From assembly GCF_000430445.1 (NCBI RefSeq), contig NZ_KE387064.1, positions 10,262-61,513 of the forward strand: a DNA stretch of 51,252 nucleotides, written 5' to 3'. Every line of letters begins with the position of its first letter. The stretch's first letter is position 1. The translations under genes were made by a program, and so were the position numbers. Below are positions 1 through 9,182 of the stretch, piece after piece. The DNA is from Saccharomonospora iraqiensis subsp. iraqiensis (GTDB taxonomy: Bacteria; Actinomycetota; Actinomycetes; Mycobacteriales; Pseudonocardiaceae). The notes beneath the pieces were generated by a model, which was given only the letters and a program-made list of their open reading frames with translations, was not told the origin of the DNA and did no database searches.

Positions 1-1268
1 GGATCCGGCGCCGCCGGTCGCGCCCCCGGCCGCGTGCCCGAGGTCGCCCCGGGGGACGGGGTCCCCGTCGGGCGGCCGGACGGATCCGGTGGCGTGTCGG
101 TCCCGGTCGCCCACTGTGTGCCACCGGTGACCGCTCCGGTGTGGTTCGACGGCACCTCCACCGCCCGCAACGCCCCCCGCGCGACCACGGTCTCCGGCTG
201 GTCCAACGTGGTCGGGAGGACACCGGTGTGTTCGTGGATCAGCCGCGCGACCAGCGGTATCCGACTCGACCCGCCGACCAGGAAGATCGCGGCCAGTTGT
301 CGCGGCCGCAGTCCCGCAGCGTCGGCCGTCGACCGGGTGAGCTCGACGGCCCGCTCCAGCGGATTCGCGATCAGCCGTTCCAGGTCGTCCCGCGTGACGT
401 GCGTGTCGGCGAACGGCGACGGGAGAGGAACGTCGGTGTATGCGTGCCGCGACAGGGTCTCCTTCGCACCACGTACGTCGTGGCGGAGGACCCGGCGGCG
501 ACGACGGACGGCGAGCGAACGCCCCTGGACGAGCTCGTCCCACGCGTGCCGGTCGCCCTCGGGGACGAGCGAACCCACATGGTCGAGCAGCGCCTGGTCG
601 ATGTCGGCGCCGCCGAACCGTGGATCGCCCCGGGTCGCGAGCACCTCGAAACCGGTGTCGTCGCGAGCGGGGCCGGGAAGGCGCCGGACGACACTCGCGT
701 CGATGGTGCCGCCACCGAGGTCGAGCACGGCGATCTCCCCACCCGGGCCGCCGCCGCACTCCGCGGAGTGGTCCGGCGCGGTCTCCCCGGGCACGAAGGT
801 CGTCGCGTGGAACACGGCCGCCGCCACCGGTTCCGGCACCAGGGCGACCTCGTGGGCGAGCCGCGCGGCGGCCTGACGCAGTACCCGGGTGCGCACCGCT
901 CCCCAGTCCGCGGGGTGGGTGAGCACCAGGAGGGAGACCTCGGCATCGGCCGCGAGTCGCCGGGCTTCGGTGACGGCACGGGACAGCACCGCGCGAACGA
1001 CGTCGACCACGCTCAGGACCGCGTCACCGAGCAGCAGTTCACCCTCGTCGATGCGTCGCTTGGGGTGCGGTTCGAACCGGGCCGGGTCCACCGCCGCCTG
1101 CCGTTCGGCCTCCTGGCCGACGAACAACGTGCCGTCGGGGGCGGCGTAGACGGCCGACGACAGCAGCGGGTGGCCGTCGATGACCACGATCTGGGGTTCC
1201 CGACCGTGCACCGACGCGGCAACACAGGTGCTCGATGTCCCGAAGTCCACCGCCACCCGCAGAGTCAC
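1..1268 (-). CDS. Hsp70-like type VII secretion-associated protein (Rv3446c-like), 3' end off window
   Basis: This reading frame is open to the left edge, so the C-terminus is missing; 422 codons are visible. The N-terminal half is an actin/Hsp70-fold ATPase. It has a phosphate-1 loop AVDFGTSST near residues 6-14, a phosphate-2 loop VLDLGGGTID near 181-190 and an adenosine motif FLVGGSSRIP near 329-338. After about residue 370 the chain becomes Pro/Gly/Thr-rich and looks disordered. The GTG start at 1268 is preceded by GGGAG at good spacing. It lies downstream of eccC on the same strand, the place held by Rv3446c next to eccC4 in M. tuberculosis. I infer a T7SS accessory role. A true DnaK is unlikely because no substrate-binding domain follows. 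Confidence 0.8.
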   Translation of the reverse strand, partial: MTLRVAVDFGTSSTCVAASVHGREPQIVVIDGHPLLSSAVYAAPDGTLFVGQEAERQAAVDPARFEPHPKRRIDEGELLLGDAVLSVVDVVRAVLSRAVTEARRLAADAEVSLLVLTHPADWGAVRTRVLRQAAARLAHEVALVPEPVAAAVFHATTFVPGETAPDHSAECGGGPGGEIAVLDLGGGTIDASVVRRLPGPARDDTGFEVLATRGDPRFGGADIDQALLDHVGSLVPEGDRHAWDELVQGRSLAVRRRRRVLRHDVRGAKETLSRHAYTDVPLPSPFADTHVTRDDLERLIANPLERAVELTRSTADAAGLRPRQLAAIFLVGGSSRIPLVARLIHEHTGVLPTTLDQPETVVARGALRAVEVPSNHTGAVTGGTQWATGTDTPPDPSGRPTGTPSPGATSGTRPGARPAAPD

Positions 1269-1350
1269 CAGCCGCTCCCGCCTGTCGTCGTGGGTGTGTA
1301 CGCCGGAACCCTGTCAGACACCGCCCGCCAACACCGGCCCCGACGCGCTG

Positions 1351-1372
1351 GGCCCGCGAACGTGCCCACCCC
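1351..1372 (-). repeat. Partial, degenerate copy of the hairpin repeat
   Basis: Read on the minus strand this stretch repeats the left arm and core of copy 1 (GGGGTGGGC, then GTTCGCGGGC) but lacks the right arm. It looks like a decayed inverted copy. Confidence 0.4.
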
Positions 1373-1404
1373 GGGGCACGGCGCCGCGGTCCGCGGTCGG
1401 TCCC

Positions 1405-1446
1405 CCGGGGTGGGCGCAGTTCGCGGGCGGAATGCGCCCACCCCGG
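1405..1446 (+). repeat. CGCGGGCGGAA-core hairpin repeat, copy 1
   Basis: An imperfect 19-bp stem (CCGGGGTGGGCGCA arm and its complement, one G.A mismatch and one G.T) encloses the loop CGGG inside the core TTCGCGGGCGGAA. It sits 14 nt past the eccC stop, before the Hsp70-like gene, so it may also act as a terminator or processing site. Confidence 0.75.
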
Positions 1447-1459
1447 AGGACACGGCACC

Positions 1460-4400
1460 TCACTCGGGGTTGATCCACGAGACGTGCATCAGCTGCTTGC
1501 CGACCTTGCGGCTGACGAAGTAGCCGCGCCCCGGCGGCATCGGGCCCGCCTTCACGTTGCCGAGCAGCTGCCCCTCGTCCTTCGACCCGTTCATCACCAT
1601 GCCGGGCATGGCGAGCTCCTTGAGCTTGCCGAGGATCGGGTCCATGCCGGTCCGGGCCGCACCACCCGTGCGCCGGGCCACCACCATGTGCAGCCCGACA
1701 TCCTTGGCCTGGGCGAGGTATTCGGACAACGGCTTCAGCGGGTTGTTCGTCGACGTCGCCACCAGGTCGTAGTCGTCGACCACGACGAACAGTTCGGGGC
1801 CGCTCCACCACGACCGGTCCTTGAGCTGTTGCGGCGTCACGTCCGGCCCCGGCAGCCGCTTCTGCATCGACTGCGCGACCTCCTTGACCATGTCCTCCAG
1901 CTGGTTGGCCGAGACCGCGTAGCCGAGCAGCTGGTCGCCCTCGACGAACCCGAGCATCGTGCGCCGGTAGTCCACCAGGATGATCACGGCTTCCTGCTTG
2001 GTGTGGCGCTCGGTGATGCCCCGCACGATCTGCCGCAACAGGTTCGTCTTGCCCGACTCACCGTCGGCGTAGGCGAGGAAGTGCGGGTCGGCGTTGAAGT
2101 CGAGGTAGACCGGGGCCAGCTCGTCCTCGTCGACACCGATCGGGATGAGCTTGGTGTCGCGGTACTTGTCCTGCGCGAGCAGTTCCTCGTACGGCATGAG
2201 GTCCGGCAGCAGCCGCACCTTCGGTGCGGGCCTGCCCTGCCACGCCGACGCCACCTTGGACACGGCGTCGACGACGCCGTCACCCAGGTCGTCGTCGCTG
2301 CTGGATCCGTCGATGCGCGGCAGCCCTCCGAGGAAGTGCAGCTTGTCCCTGGTCAGGCCGCGTCCCGGGCGACCGGCGGGGACGTTGACGGCGACCCTGC
2401 GATCGATGTCCGACTCGCTCGGGTCACCCAGCCGCAGCTCGAACCGGGTGCCGAGCATGTCCTTGATCGCGGGGCGGATGTCGGCCCACCGGTTCGACGA
2501 GATGATCACGTGGACGCCGTAGGTGAGGCCCTGCACCGCGAGCTTGGTGATCTGCGGCTCGAGCTCCTCGAAGTCGTCCCGCAACGCCCGCCATCCGTCG
2601 ACGACGAGGAACGCGTCGCCGAAGGCGTCCTGCTCCGCGGTGATGTCGCCGCGGCGCTTGCGGTTGCGGAAGTCGTTCATCGAATCCACGCCGAGCGTGC
2701 CGAACCGGGACTCCCGCTCGTTGGCCAGCGTCGTCAACTCGGCCACGATCCGGCGGGCCTTGTCCGGTTCCCGCCGCGCGACGGCCACGCCACCGACGTG
2801 CGGCAGCTTCTCCAGGGGAGCGAGCGTGCCACCACCCAGGTCGATGCAGAAGAACTGCGCCTCCTCGGGCGTGTGCGTCAGGGCCGTCGACATGATCAGT
2901 GTCCGCAGCATCGTCGACTTGCCCGACTGCGGGCCACCGACGACCACACCGTGCCCGGCGGCACCGGAGAAGTCCGCCCACAACGGGTCACGCCGCTGCT
3001 CGTACGGGCGGTCGACGATCCCCAGCGGGATCTGCAACCGACCGTTGCCGAAGAACCCGACCGGTGACAGCCCCCGGTCCTCCGTGGGATTCAGGTTCGG
3101 CAGCAACGTGTCGAGCGAGTTCGGCTCCTTCAGCGGCGGCAACCACACCTCGTGTGCGGGAGGGCCCTGGCCCACGAGCCGGCCGACGATGACGTCGAGT
3201 TCGCTCGGCTCCACGGCCTCGTCCGACTCGGCCTGCTGTTGCGGTTCCGGTTCGGGCTCGGGTTCCGGTTCCGGCTCGGTGGGCAGTTCCACGAAGTCGG
3301 GCACGAACAACTGTGGACGCTTGTCCGCGCGGACGACCTTGGCGCCCGGGGCCGCGGCCTTGATCCCCGCGGGCCGGTACGGGCCCGAGACGTAGGACGC
3401 CTTGAACCGCTCCAGCGTCGACGTGTCGTACTTCAGGTACCCACCACCGGGGACGGACGGCAGTTCGAACGCGTCCGGAACGCCGATCGCGGCCCTCGAC
3501 TCGGCGGCGGAGAACGTCTTCAGACCGATGCGGTAGGACAGATGCGAATCCAGCCCGCGCAACTTGCCTTCCTCCAGCCGCTGGGACGCCAGCAGCATGT
3601 GCATCTGCAGCGACCGGCCGAGCCGTCCGATGGCCACGAACAGGTCGATGAAGTCCGGCTTCTCCGACAGCAGCTCGGAGAACTCGTCCACGACGATGAA
3701 CAACGCGGGCAACGGGTCCAGGTCGGCCCCGTTCTCCCTGGCCTTCTCGTACTCCCAGACGTTCTTGAAGTTGCCGCCGTTCTTCAGCGCCTCCTGCCGC
3801 CGGTTCATCTCCCCGGCGAGGGCGTCCTTCATCCGGTCGACGAGGGTCACCTCGTCGGCCAGGTTGGTGATGACCGCCGAGACGTGCGGCGCCTTGTCGA
3901 GACCGAGGAACGTCGCGCCACCCTTGAAGTCGACGAGGACGAAGTTGAGCGACGTCGACGAATGCGTCGCGAGCATCCCCAACACCAGGGTGCGCAGGAA
4001 CTCGGACTTACCGGAACCGGTGGCCCCGATACACAGGCCGTGCGGGCCCATGCCCTCCATCGCCGCTTCCTTGATGTCGAGCTCGACCGGCTGGCCGTTC
4101 TCACCGACCCCGAACGGTACGCGGTACCGGTCCCGGACCGGGCGCGGCCGCCACGCCTGCTGCACGTCGAACGTCATCGGATCACCGGGGATGCCGAGCA
4201 GCTCCAGCAGCGACGGGTTCGACAGCAGCGGCTGCTCCTCGCCGTCGTCGGCGGCGCCGGTGCTCATCCGGTAGGGAGAGATCTTGCGGGCCAGCGCCTC
4301 GACCTCGACCCTGCTCAACGTGTCGGGCCCGCCGAACCACTCGACACCGCCCGAGCTGCGCGCACCGAGCCGCTCCTTCTCCACGACCAGCCGCAACCCA

Positions 4401-5473
4401 CGCCGCGCCGCGAGATTGCCGATCGAGTCGGACAGGTCGAGCAACGTGACGCCGACGAGTCCCTCCTCCAGCAGGATCTGTTCCTCACCGGTGACGTCGG
4501 CGTCGTCGAGGACGATGACGATGTGCGGCTGGTCCGGGGGCGGTGTGGCGTTGCGGGAGAACCGCTGCCGGTCCCGCAGCTCCTCCTCCAGCCACTGTTC
4601 GACCTGCGCCAGCGACCCGCCCATCATGCGCAGCTGACCGATCCCGTCGGACAACGTGGGGTGCTGGACGTGGGGCAGCCACTTCGCCCACTCCCAGTCC
4701 TCCTTCGCCCGTCCGGTGGTGGCCACGGCGATCAGCACGTCGTCCGGACTGTGGAAGGTCACCAACTGGGCGAGCATCGCGCGGGCGAGACCACGGGTCA
4801 GTTCCCGCTCGCCCTGCATGCCCACCGCGGCGAAGCCACGCAGCGTGATCTGCGTCGGAAGATCCGGCACGATCGAGTGAGCACGGACGAACCGGCGGAG
4901 CGCCAGGGTCGCGATCGGTTCCAGCTCGTCGACCGGCCCGGTCTGCGGCGGAACGAGCCGGGTCGCCAACCGGTGCGAACTCCGGCCGACCCGCAGGTGG
5001 AGGAAGTCCTGGTCGTTCTGCCTCCGTTCCCACATCCGCCTGCTCGTCGCGAGGGACCAGAGGCTCTCCGGGTCGGGATGCACCCATTCCAGCGACGCCC
5101 GCTGCTCCACCATCGCCTCACGGGCGCGGTCCCGCATCTGACCGAGATACCGCAGGTAGTCCTTGCGGTCCTCGTTCATCTCCGCCTTCTTCTGCTGGCC
5201 CCCACGACCGCCGCCCGCGAGCATGCCGACCATCGACATCATCATCATCAGCGGCATCATCATCATGAACGGGCTGGGCGGGCCGTCGCTCGCGGTGAAC
5301 ATGAAGGCGACCATGCCCAGCATCGCCACGACCATGACGACCGGCATCAGCTTCATGAGGATGTTGCCGGGGATCGTCCTCGGGACCTCGGGCGGCGGCT
5401 CGAGGTGGACCTCACCACCCGGCGGGCGGGGAGCAGCAAGCCGTGGCGACCGCTTGAACTGCAGCGTGCTCAC
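1460..5473 (-). CDS. eccC: EccC, fused FtsK/SpoIIIE-type ATPase of the ESX secretion system
   Basis: The 1337-residue protein joins EccCa and EccCb and is the motor and substrate receptor of the ESX membrane complex. Two membrane segments lie near residues 41-60 and 66-87, the second very Met-rich. Three ATPase domains follow. Walker A motifs are GATGSGKSE near 483-491, GGPQSGKST near 846-854 and GESGKT near 1138-1143. The domain-1 Walker B is VVDEFSE near 594-600, while domain 2 has only FLVVDGW, which is usual for the degenerate EccC domains. A Pro-Glu linker near 731-745 separates the first two domains. The GTG start lies in the 221-bp region divergent from eccD. The length matches single-chain EccC of ESX-4 loci. 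Confidence 0.97.
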   Translation of the reverse strand: MSTLQFKRSPRLAAPRPPGGEVHLEPPPEVPRTIPGNILMKLMPVVMVVAMLGMVAFMFTASDGPPSPFMMMMPLMMMMSMVGMLAGGGRGGQQKKAEMNEDRKDYLRYLGQMRDRAREAMVEQRASLEWVHPDPESLWSLATSRRMWERRQNDQDFLHLRVGRSSHRLATRLVPPQTGPVDELEPIATLALRRFVRAHSIVPDLPTQITLRGFAAVGMQGERELTRGLARAMLAQLVTFHSPDDVLIAVATTGRAKEDWEWAKWLPHVQHPTLSDGIGQLRMMGGSLAQVEQWLEEELRDRQRFSRNATPPPDQPHIVIVLDDADVTGEEQILLEEGLVGVTLLDLSDSIGNLAARRGLRLVVEKERLGARSSGGVEWFGGPDTLSRVEVEALARKISPYRMSTGAADDGEEQPLLSNPSLLELLGIPGDPMTFDVQQAWRPRPVRDRYRVPFGVGENGQPVELDIKEAAMEGMGPHGLCIGATGSGKSEFLRTLVLGMLATHSSTSLNFVLVDFKGGATFLGLDKAPHVSAVITNLADEVTLVDRMKDALAGEMNRRQEALKNGGNFKNVWEYEKARENGADLDPLPALFIVVDEFSELLSEKPDFIDLFVAIGRLGRSLQMHMLLASQRLEEGKLRGLDSHLSYRIGLKTFSAAESRAAIGVPDAFELPSVPGGGYLKYDTSTLERFKASYVSGPYRPAGIKAAAPGAKVVRADKRPQLFVPDFVELPTEPEPEPEPEPEPQQQAESDEAVEPSELDVIVGRLVGQGPPAHEVWLPPLKEPNSLDTLLPNLNPTEDRGLSPVGFFGNGRLQIPLGIVDRPYEQRRDPLWADFSGAAGHGVVVGGPQSGKSTMLRTLIMSTALTHTPEEAQFFCIDLGGGTLAPLEKLPHVGGVAVARREPDKARRIVAELTTLANERESRFGTLGVDSMNDFRNRKRRGDITAEQDAFGDAFLVVDGWRALRDDFEELEPQITKLAVQGLTYGVHVIISSNRWADIRPAIKDMLGTRFELRLGDPSESDIDRRVAVNVPAGRPGRGLTRDKLHFLGGLPRIDGSSSDDDLGDGVVDAVSKVASAWQGRPAPKVRLLPDLMPYEELLAQDKYRDTKLIPIGVDEDELAPVYLDFNADPHFLAYADGESGKTNLLRQIVRGITERHTKQEAVIILVDYRRTMLGFVEGDQLLGYAVSANQLEDMVKEVAQSMQKRLPGPDVTPQQLKDRSWWSGPELFVVVDDYDLVATSTNNPLKPLSEYLAQAKDVGLHMVVARRTGGAARTGMDPILGKLKELAMPGMVMNGSKDEGQLLGNVKAGPMPPGRGYFVSRKVGKQLMHVSWINPE

Positions 5474-5694
5474 CGAAAGGACCCCTCTTCGACTCGGCGA
5501 CGGCGGCCGACGCGGGAAACGCGAACCGGCACATTCACCGGAACTGCCCCCACGCCTGGCCCGGGTGCGTTAATACTAGAGCGGCATCACGACATCATGG
5601 GGCCGGTTCGGCAAGATACCGGGCCCGGCCGGGGTTGTTTCCGCGACGCGGTATAAACGTCCGGCGGCGAAATCTCCAGGTAGGGGGCGAACAG
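5474..5694. promoter_or_regulatory. Divergent eccC/eccD intergenic region
   Basis: This 221-bp region must hold promoters for both arms. It is locally less GC-rich around TTAATACTAG (about 5570) and GGTATAAACG (about 5651), which resemble -10 elements. No well-spaced -35 box was found, so the exact promoters are unassigned. AGGTAGGGGG just upstream of 5695 is the eccD ribosome binding site. Confidence 0.4.
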
Positions 5695-7089
5695 GTGGCA
5701 ACGGGCACGACGGTTTTCAGCAGGGTGACGGTGGTCGCGCCGCGCACCCGGATCGACGTCGCGCTGCCGGCCGACGTGGCGGTGGCCGACCTGATGCCCA
5801 TGCTGTTGAACATGGCCAACGAGGCCACTCCGGACGGCGGCGCCCGGCACGGCGGCTGGGCGCTGGCGAAGCTCGGGGACTCCCCGTTGGATCCGAGCCG
5901 GACGCTGGCCTCGCTCGGCATCGTCGACGGGGAACTGCTGCAACTGCGCAAGCGCAACGAGAACCCGCCGCCCCCGCTGTACGACGACGTGGTCGACGCG
6001 ATCGCGGAAGCCGATCCGGACAGTTTCCGGCCCTGGACCAAGGAGACCGCGCGCCGGATCGGACACGTCGCGGGCGGGCTGGCGCTGCTGCTGTCCGCCG
6101 TGGCGCTGTTCCTCAGCGGTTCGTTGTTCGGTGGCAACTCGTTGGCCACCGCGATCACCGGCGGCGTGGCCGCGATCGCCTGTGTCGCGATGGGCGCGAC
6201 GCTGGTGAAAGCCTACGACGCGGAATCGACCGGCGTGCTCGTCGCTGCCGCGGGTGGACTCCCACTGGCGTTCGTGAGCGGGTTCCACATCGTTCCCGAC
6301 GGGGCACTGCGACCGAGCCTGCTGCTCGCCAGTGCGCTGCTGGTGGTGTTCGCGGCGGCCTGCATCCTGGTGATGGGCACGGGGATCACCACGTTCATCG
6401 CCGCCGCCACGGCGGGCGTCTTCGGCGTGCTCGCCTTCCTCGTCGCCACCCTGGTGGCACATCCCGCCCCCGGCATCGCCGCGGGCACCGTCGCCGTCGC
6501 GCTCGCGGGCATCTCCATTCTGCCAAGGGCCACGATCTGGCTCGCGAAACTGCCGCTGCCGCAGGTCCCGAACACCGCGGAGGAACTGAAGGAGGATTCC
6601 GAACAACCGGACTACTCCGCGATCGAACGCAGGACCAGCGTCGCGCACAACTACATGACCGGACTGCTGGTCGGCAGCGGTGCGGTCACCGCGGTCGCCG
6701 CCGTCATCACCGCCTCGTCCGGGGATGTCTGGGGCATCCTCACCGCCGTCGCGGCCACGCTGGTGTTGTTGCTACGTGGGCGCACCTACGCCAACGGCGC
6801 GCAGGCCGTCGCATTGCTGACCACCGGCATGGCCGCCGCGGGCGGCATCCTCGTGGGTTGGTTGTGGACCGAGGACCCCACCGGTCGGATCCTGTGGATC
6901 TTCGGTGTACTCGTGCTGCTCGGCGCCGCGGCGCTCGTGCTCGGCGTCGTGTTCCCGGACCAGCGGTTCACCCCGCCGATGCGCCGCACCGTCGAGATCT
7001 TCGAGGCCGTCTGCATCGCCTCGGTGATCCCGCTCGCCCTCGCCGTGATGGGGCTGTACTCCACTCTGCGGCACCTCGACATCGGCTGA
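5695..7089 (+). CDS. eccD: EccD, multi-spanning ESX membrane channel component
   Basis: The 464-residue protein has the EccD layout: a ubiquitin-like cytoplasmic domain at about residues 1-88, a linker, then some eleven hydrophobic helices from about 118 to the C-terminus. EccD forms the membrane vestibule around each EccC in ESX complexes. I chose the GTG at 5695 because AGGTAGGGGG precedes it and because homologous proteins begin directly with the ubiquitin-like fold; an earlier in-frame ATG at 5635 would add 20 residues with no signal. mycP follows after 40 bp in the same direction, so the two are probably co-transcribed. Confidence 0.95.
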   Translation: MATGTTVFSRVTVVAPRTRIDVALPADVAVADLMPMLLNMANEATPDGGARHGGWALAKLGDSPLDPSRTLASLGIVDGELLQLRKRNENPPPPLYDDVVDAIAEADPDSFRPWTKETARRIGHVAGGLALLLSAVALFLSGSLFGGNSLATAITGGVAAIACVAMGATLVKAYDAESTGVLVAAAGGLPLAFVSGFHIVPDGALRPSLLLASALLVVFAAACILVMGTGITTFIAAATAGVFGVLAFLVATLVAHPAPGIAAGTVAVALAGISILPRATIWLAKLPLPQVPNTAEELKEDSEQPDYSAIERRTSVAHNYMTGLLVGSGAVTAVAAVITASSGDVWGILTAVAATLVLLLRGRTYANGAQAVALLTTGMAAAGGILVGWLWTEDPTGRILWIFGVLVLLGAAALVLGVVFPDQRFTPPMRRTVEIFEAVCIASVIPLALAVMGLYSTLRHLDIG

Positions 7090-7129
7090 TGCTTTCCAGA
7101 GACGGCGCCACGACTGCTAGGGGGTTCGC

Positions 7130-8728
7130 GTGCGGACGGTCCGGACGGTGAAGAGGGGTTCCGCACTCGTGCTGGTCCTGACGACCGGCTTCGTCGGGCC
7201 CGGCGCGATGCCGCTCGCCGCTCAGGAACAGGACGAGACGCCGACCGCCGGGTACTACGCGTCGCCGCCGCCCGTCGACATGGGCGTACTACCGGACGAC
7301 AGCGGCACACCCGACAAGCCCTATGTCCAGAAGGTCGCCTGCGTCGAGCGCAACCCGGAGCACGACGCGGACATCCAGAACGCACCCTGGGGTCAGCAGT
7401 TCCTGCGCGTCGGTGACGTCCACGCGCTGATGCGGTCGACACTCGGTTCGGTCGGGGCGAAGTCCGACGGGGACCCGGTCCAGGTGGCCGTCATCGACAC
7501 CGGAGTCACCCGGCACCCGCACTTCCAGGACCGGGTGGAGGAGGGCGGAGACTACGTCGACCCCGCGGGGAACGGCGTCGAGGACTGCGACGGACACGGC
7601 ACCCAGGTCGCCGGGATCATCGCCGCCGATACGCCCGCCGACATCGCATTCACCGGGATGGCGCCCGACGCGCGGATCATCTCCATCCGGCAGTCCAGCC
7701 AGAACTACTCGCCCGACGAGGACGGCGCCGCAGCCGAGCAGGAGCAGGACTCCGACGACGACTCCGGTGACGGGGACGACGACGCGGGCTCCGGTGACGG
7801 TGGGTCGGACGAGTCCGGGGACGGCGGCTCCGAATCGCTGGTCGGGGACACCGGTCCGGCTCAGGACAGCCGGACACAGGAAGGTGGCGGTGCGGGAACG
7901 TTGGACACCCTCGCCCAGGCGATCGTGCGGGCGACCAGACAGGGTGTCGACGTCATGAACATCTCCATCAACCACTGTCGTCCCGCGGACGGCGGTGTCA
8001 TGCCGGAGGAGCGGCGGCTGCAGGCAGCGGTGCGCAACGCCGTCCGGAACGACGTCGTGGTCGTGTCCGCGGCGGGCAACGTGTCGAAGCGTTGCGAGCA
8101 GAACGACCAGGAGCCCGGTACCCCGCCGAACACGGTCGTGAGTCCCCCGTGGTTCGCCGACGACGTGCTCTCCGTCGCGGCGATCGACCGCACCGGCGGT
8201 GTCGCCGACTTCAGCATCCACGGCCCGTGGGTGAGCGTGGCGGCGCCGGGGACCGACATCACGTCGCTCGACCCGGCCGAGGGCTCCCGCCGACTCACCA
8301 ACATGATGATCGAGAATGCCGAGCCGGCTTCGATCAAGGGGACGAGCTTCGCCGCGCCCTATGTCGCCGGACTGGCGGCACTGGTCCGTGCGAAGTACCC
8401 CGATCTCGACGCCCGGGAGGTGATGCACCGTATCGAGTTCACGGCGCATCACCCGGCGGCGCCCGGAGGACGGGACAACTTCGTCGGCCACGGCGTCATC
8501 AACCCGATGGCGGCGCTGACGGCGACGGTGCCGTCCGAGGAGGGACTCCCGGCGGCGCGGGCGGAGGCCCTCCCCTCGGACATGCCGCCCCCCGCCGACC
8601 GCAACTGGACCCCGGTCGTGGTCGCGGTGGTGGGCTCCGGCGGCGCGCTCACCGCTCTCCTCGTCACCCTGTTCGTCGTGCACACGATCCGCCGAAACCG
8701 CCCGACGAACACCACCCCCTCCCCCTGA
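7130..8728 (+). CDS. mycP: Mycosin, subtilisin-like membrane-anchored serine protease of ESX
   Basis: The 532-residue protein begins with a signal peptide (about 1-31) and ends with a membrane anchor (about 494-518), placing the protease outside the membrane. The subtilase triad is complete: Asp123 in VIDTG, His156 in DGHGT, Ser406 in GTSFAAP, with oxyanion Asn317 in AAGN. Mycosins stabilise the ESX complex and can process secreted substrates. An Asp/Ser/Gly-rich insertion at about 205-237 enlarges a loop between the His and Ser segments. The GTG start at 7130 follows TAGGGGG. A strong hairpin lies 11 bp beyond the stop, and eccB runs convergent to it. Confidence 0.96.
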   Translation: MRTVRTVKRGSALVLVLTTGFVGPGAMPLAAQEQDETPTAGYYASPPPVDMGVLPDDSGTPDKPYVQKVACVERNPEHDADIQNAPWGQQFLRVGDVHALMRSTLGSVGAKSDGDPVQVAVIDTGVTRHPHFQDRVEEGGDYVDPAGNGVEDCDGHGTQVAGIIAADTPADIAFTGMAPDARIISIRQSSQNYSPDEDGAAAEQEQDSDDDSGDGDDDAGSGDGGSDESGDGGSESLVGDTGPAQDSRTQEGGGAGTLDTLAQAIVRATRQGVDVMNISINHCRPADGGVMPEERRLQAAVRNAVRNDVVVVSAAGNVSKRCEQNDQEPGTPPNTVVSPPWFADDVLSVAAIDRTGGVADFSIHGPWVSVAAPGTDITSLDPAEGSRRLTNMMIENAEPASIKGTSFAAPYVAGLAALVRAKYPDLDAREVMHRIEFTAHHPAAPGGRDNFVGHGVINPMAALTATVPSEEGLPAARAEALPSDMPPPADRNWTPVVVAVVGSGGALTALLVTLFVVHTIRRNRPTNTTPSP

Positions 8729-8739
8729 CCGGGCCCGCC

Positions 8740-8772
8740 GGGCCTGCCGTGCCCCGAGGGCACGGCAGGCCC
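8740..8772. terminator. Bidirectional terminator-like hairpin after mycP
   Basis: GGGCCTGCCGTGCC (8740-8753) is perfectly complementary to 8759-8772, a 14-bp GC-rich stem with a 5-nt loop. No T-tract follows, as is common for actinobacterial terminators. It separates convergent mycP and eccB. Confidence 0.75.
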
Positions 8773-8778
8773 GGGAAC

Positions 8779-8800
8779 ATTCCGCGGGCAGAACGCCCCA
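8779..8800 (+). repeat. Hairpin repeat, copy 2 (degenerate arms)
   Basis: The core reads CATTCCGCGGGCAGAACG and abuts the mycP terminator. The flanks pair poorly. Confidence 0.5.
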
Positions 8801-8887
8801 CCACGGCACCCGCACCAACGCCGAACAACCACAGGGCCGCCCGAGCCCGTCCCCGGAACCGCGACGACAGGGCGGTTCAGTCTCCGT

Positions 8888-8917
8888 GGGGGACGTTTCG
8901 CGGGCGGATCGCTCCAC
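8888..8917 (+). repeat. Hairpin repeat, copy 3
   Basis: The core GTTTCGCGGGCGGATC is flanked by GGGGAC on the left and GCTCC on the right, giving a partial stem around the CGGG loop. Confidence 0.6.
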
Positions 8918-9030
8918 CTACCCCCATGTACCCCGTAGGCGCACGCGCACCGACGACGGGCGACACCGCCGGGCGTGACACTCGGCTTCTCGGCCGCTCA
9001 GCCGCCCCGCGGCCGGGGCCGGCGAGGGGA

Positions 9031-9065
9031 GGCGGGGCGCGTTTCGCGGGCGGAATGTCGTTCGC
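9031..9065 (+). repeat. Hairpin repeat, copy 4
   Basis: The core GTTTCGCGGGCGGAATG is flanked by GGCGGGGCGC and TCGTTCGCC, an imperfect stem. It lies about 120 bp downstream of the eccB stop. Confidence 0.65.
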
Positions 9066-9182
9066 CGGGGCACCGACTCGGCGGTGCCCCGGCGATACGG
9101 CGGCGTGTCGAGCTGGGTCGTTCGGCTCAGCGGGATCGCGGGGTCGGTGGAGGTGGGGACGCTCGACCGGTTCCGCAGGGGG

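Larger units (their letters stand above)
8729..9182. other. mycP/eccB convergent intergenic region, no gene
   Basis: This 454-bp gap contains a terminator hairpin and three copies of the CGCGGGCGGAA-core repeat, described separately. No credible coding frame was seen in the rest. Confidence 0.6.

Noticed and set aside
1235-5656. Long plus-strand frames (about 600 and 830 codons) antisense to eccC
   Set aside because: They are His/Arg/Val-rich mirror frames of a high-GC gene with no motif, and eccC explains the region fully.
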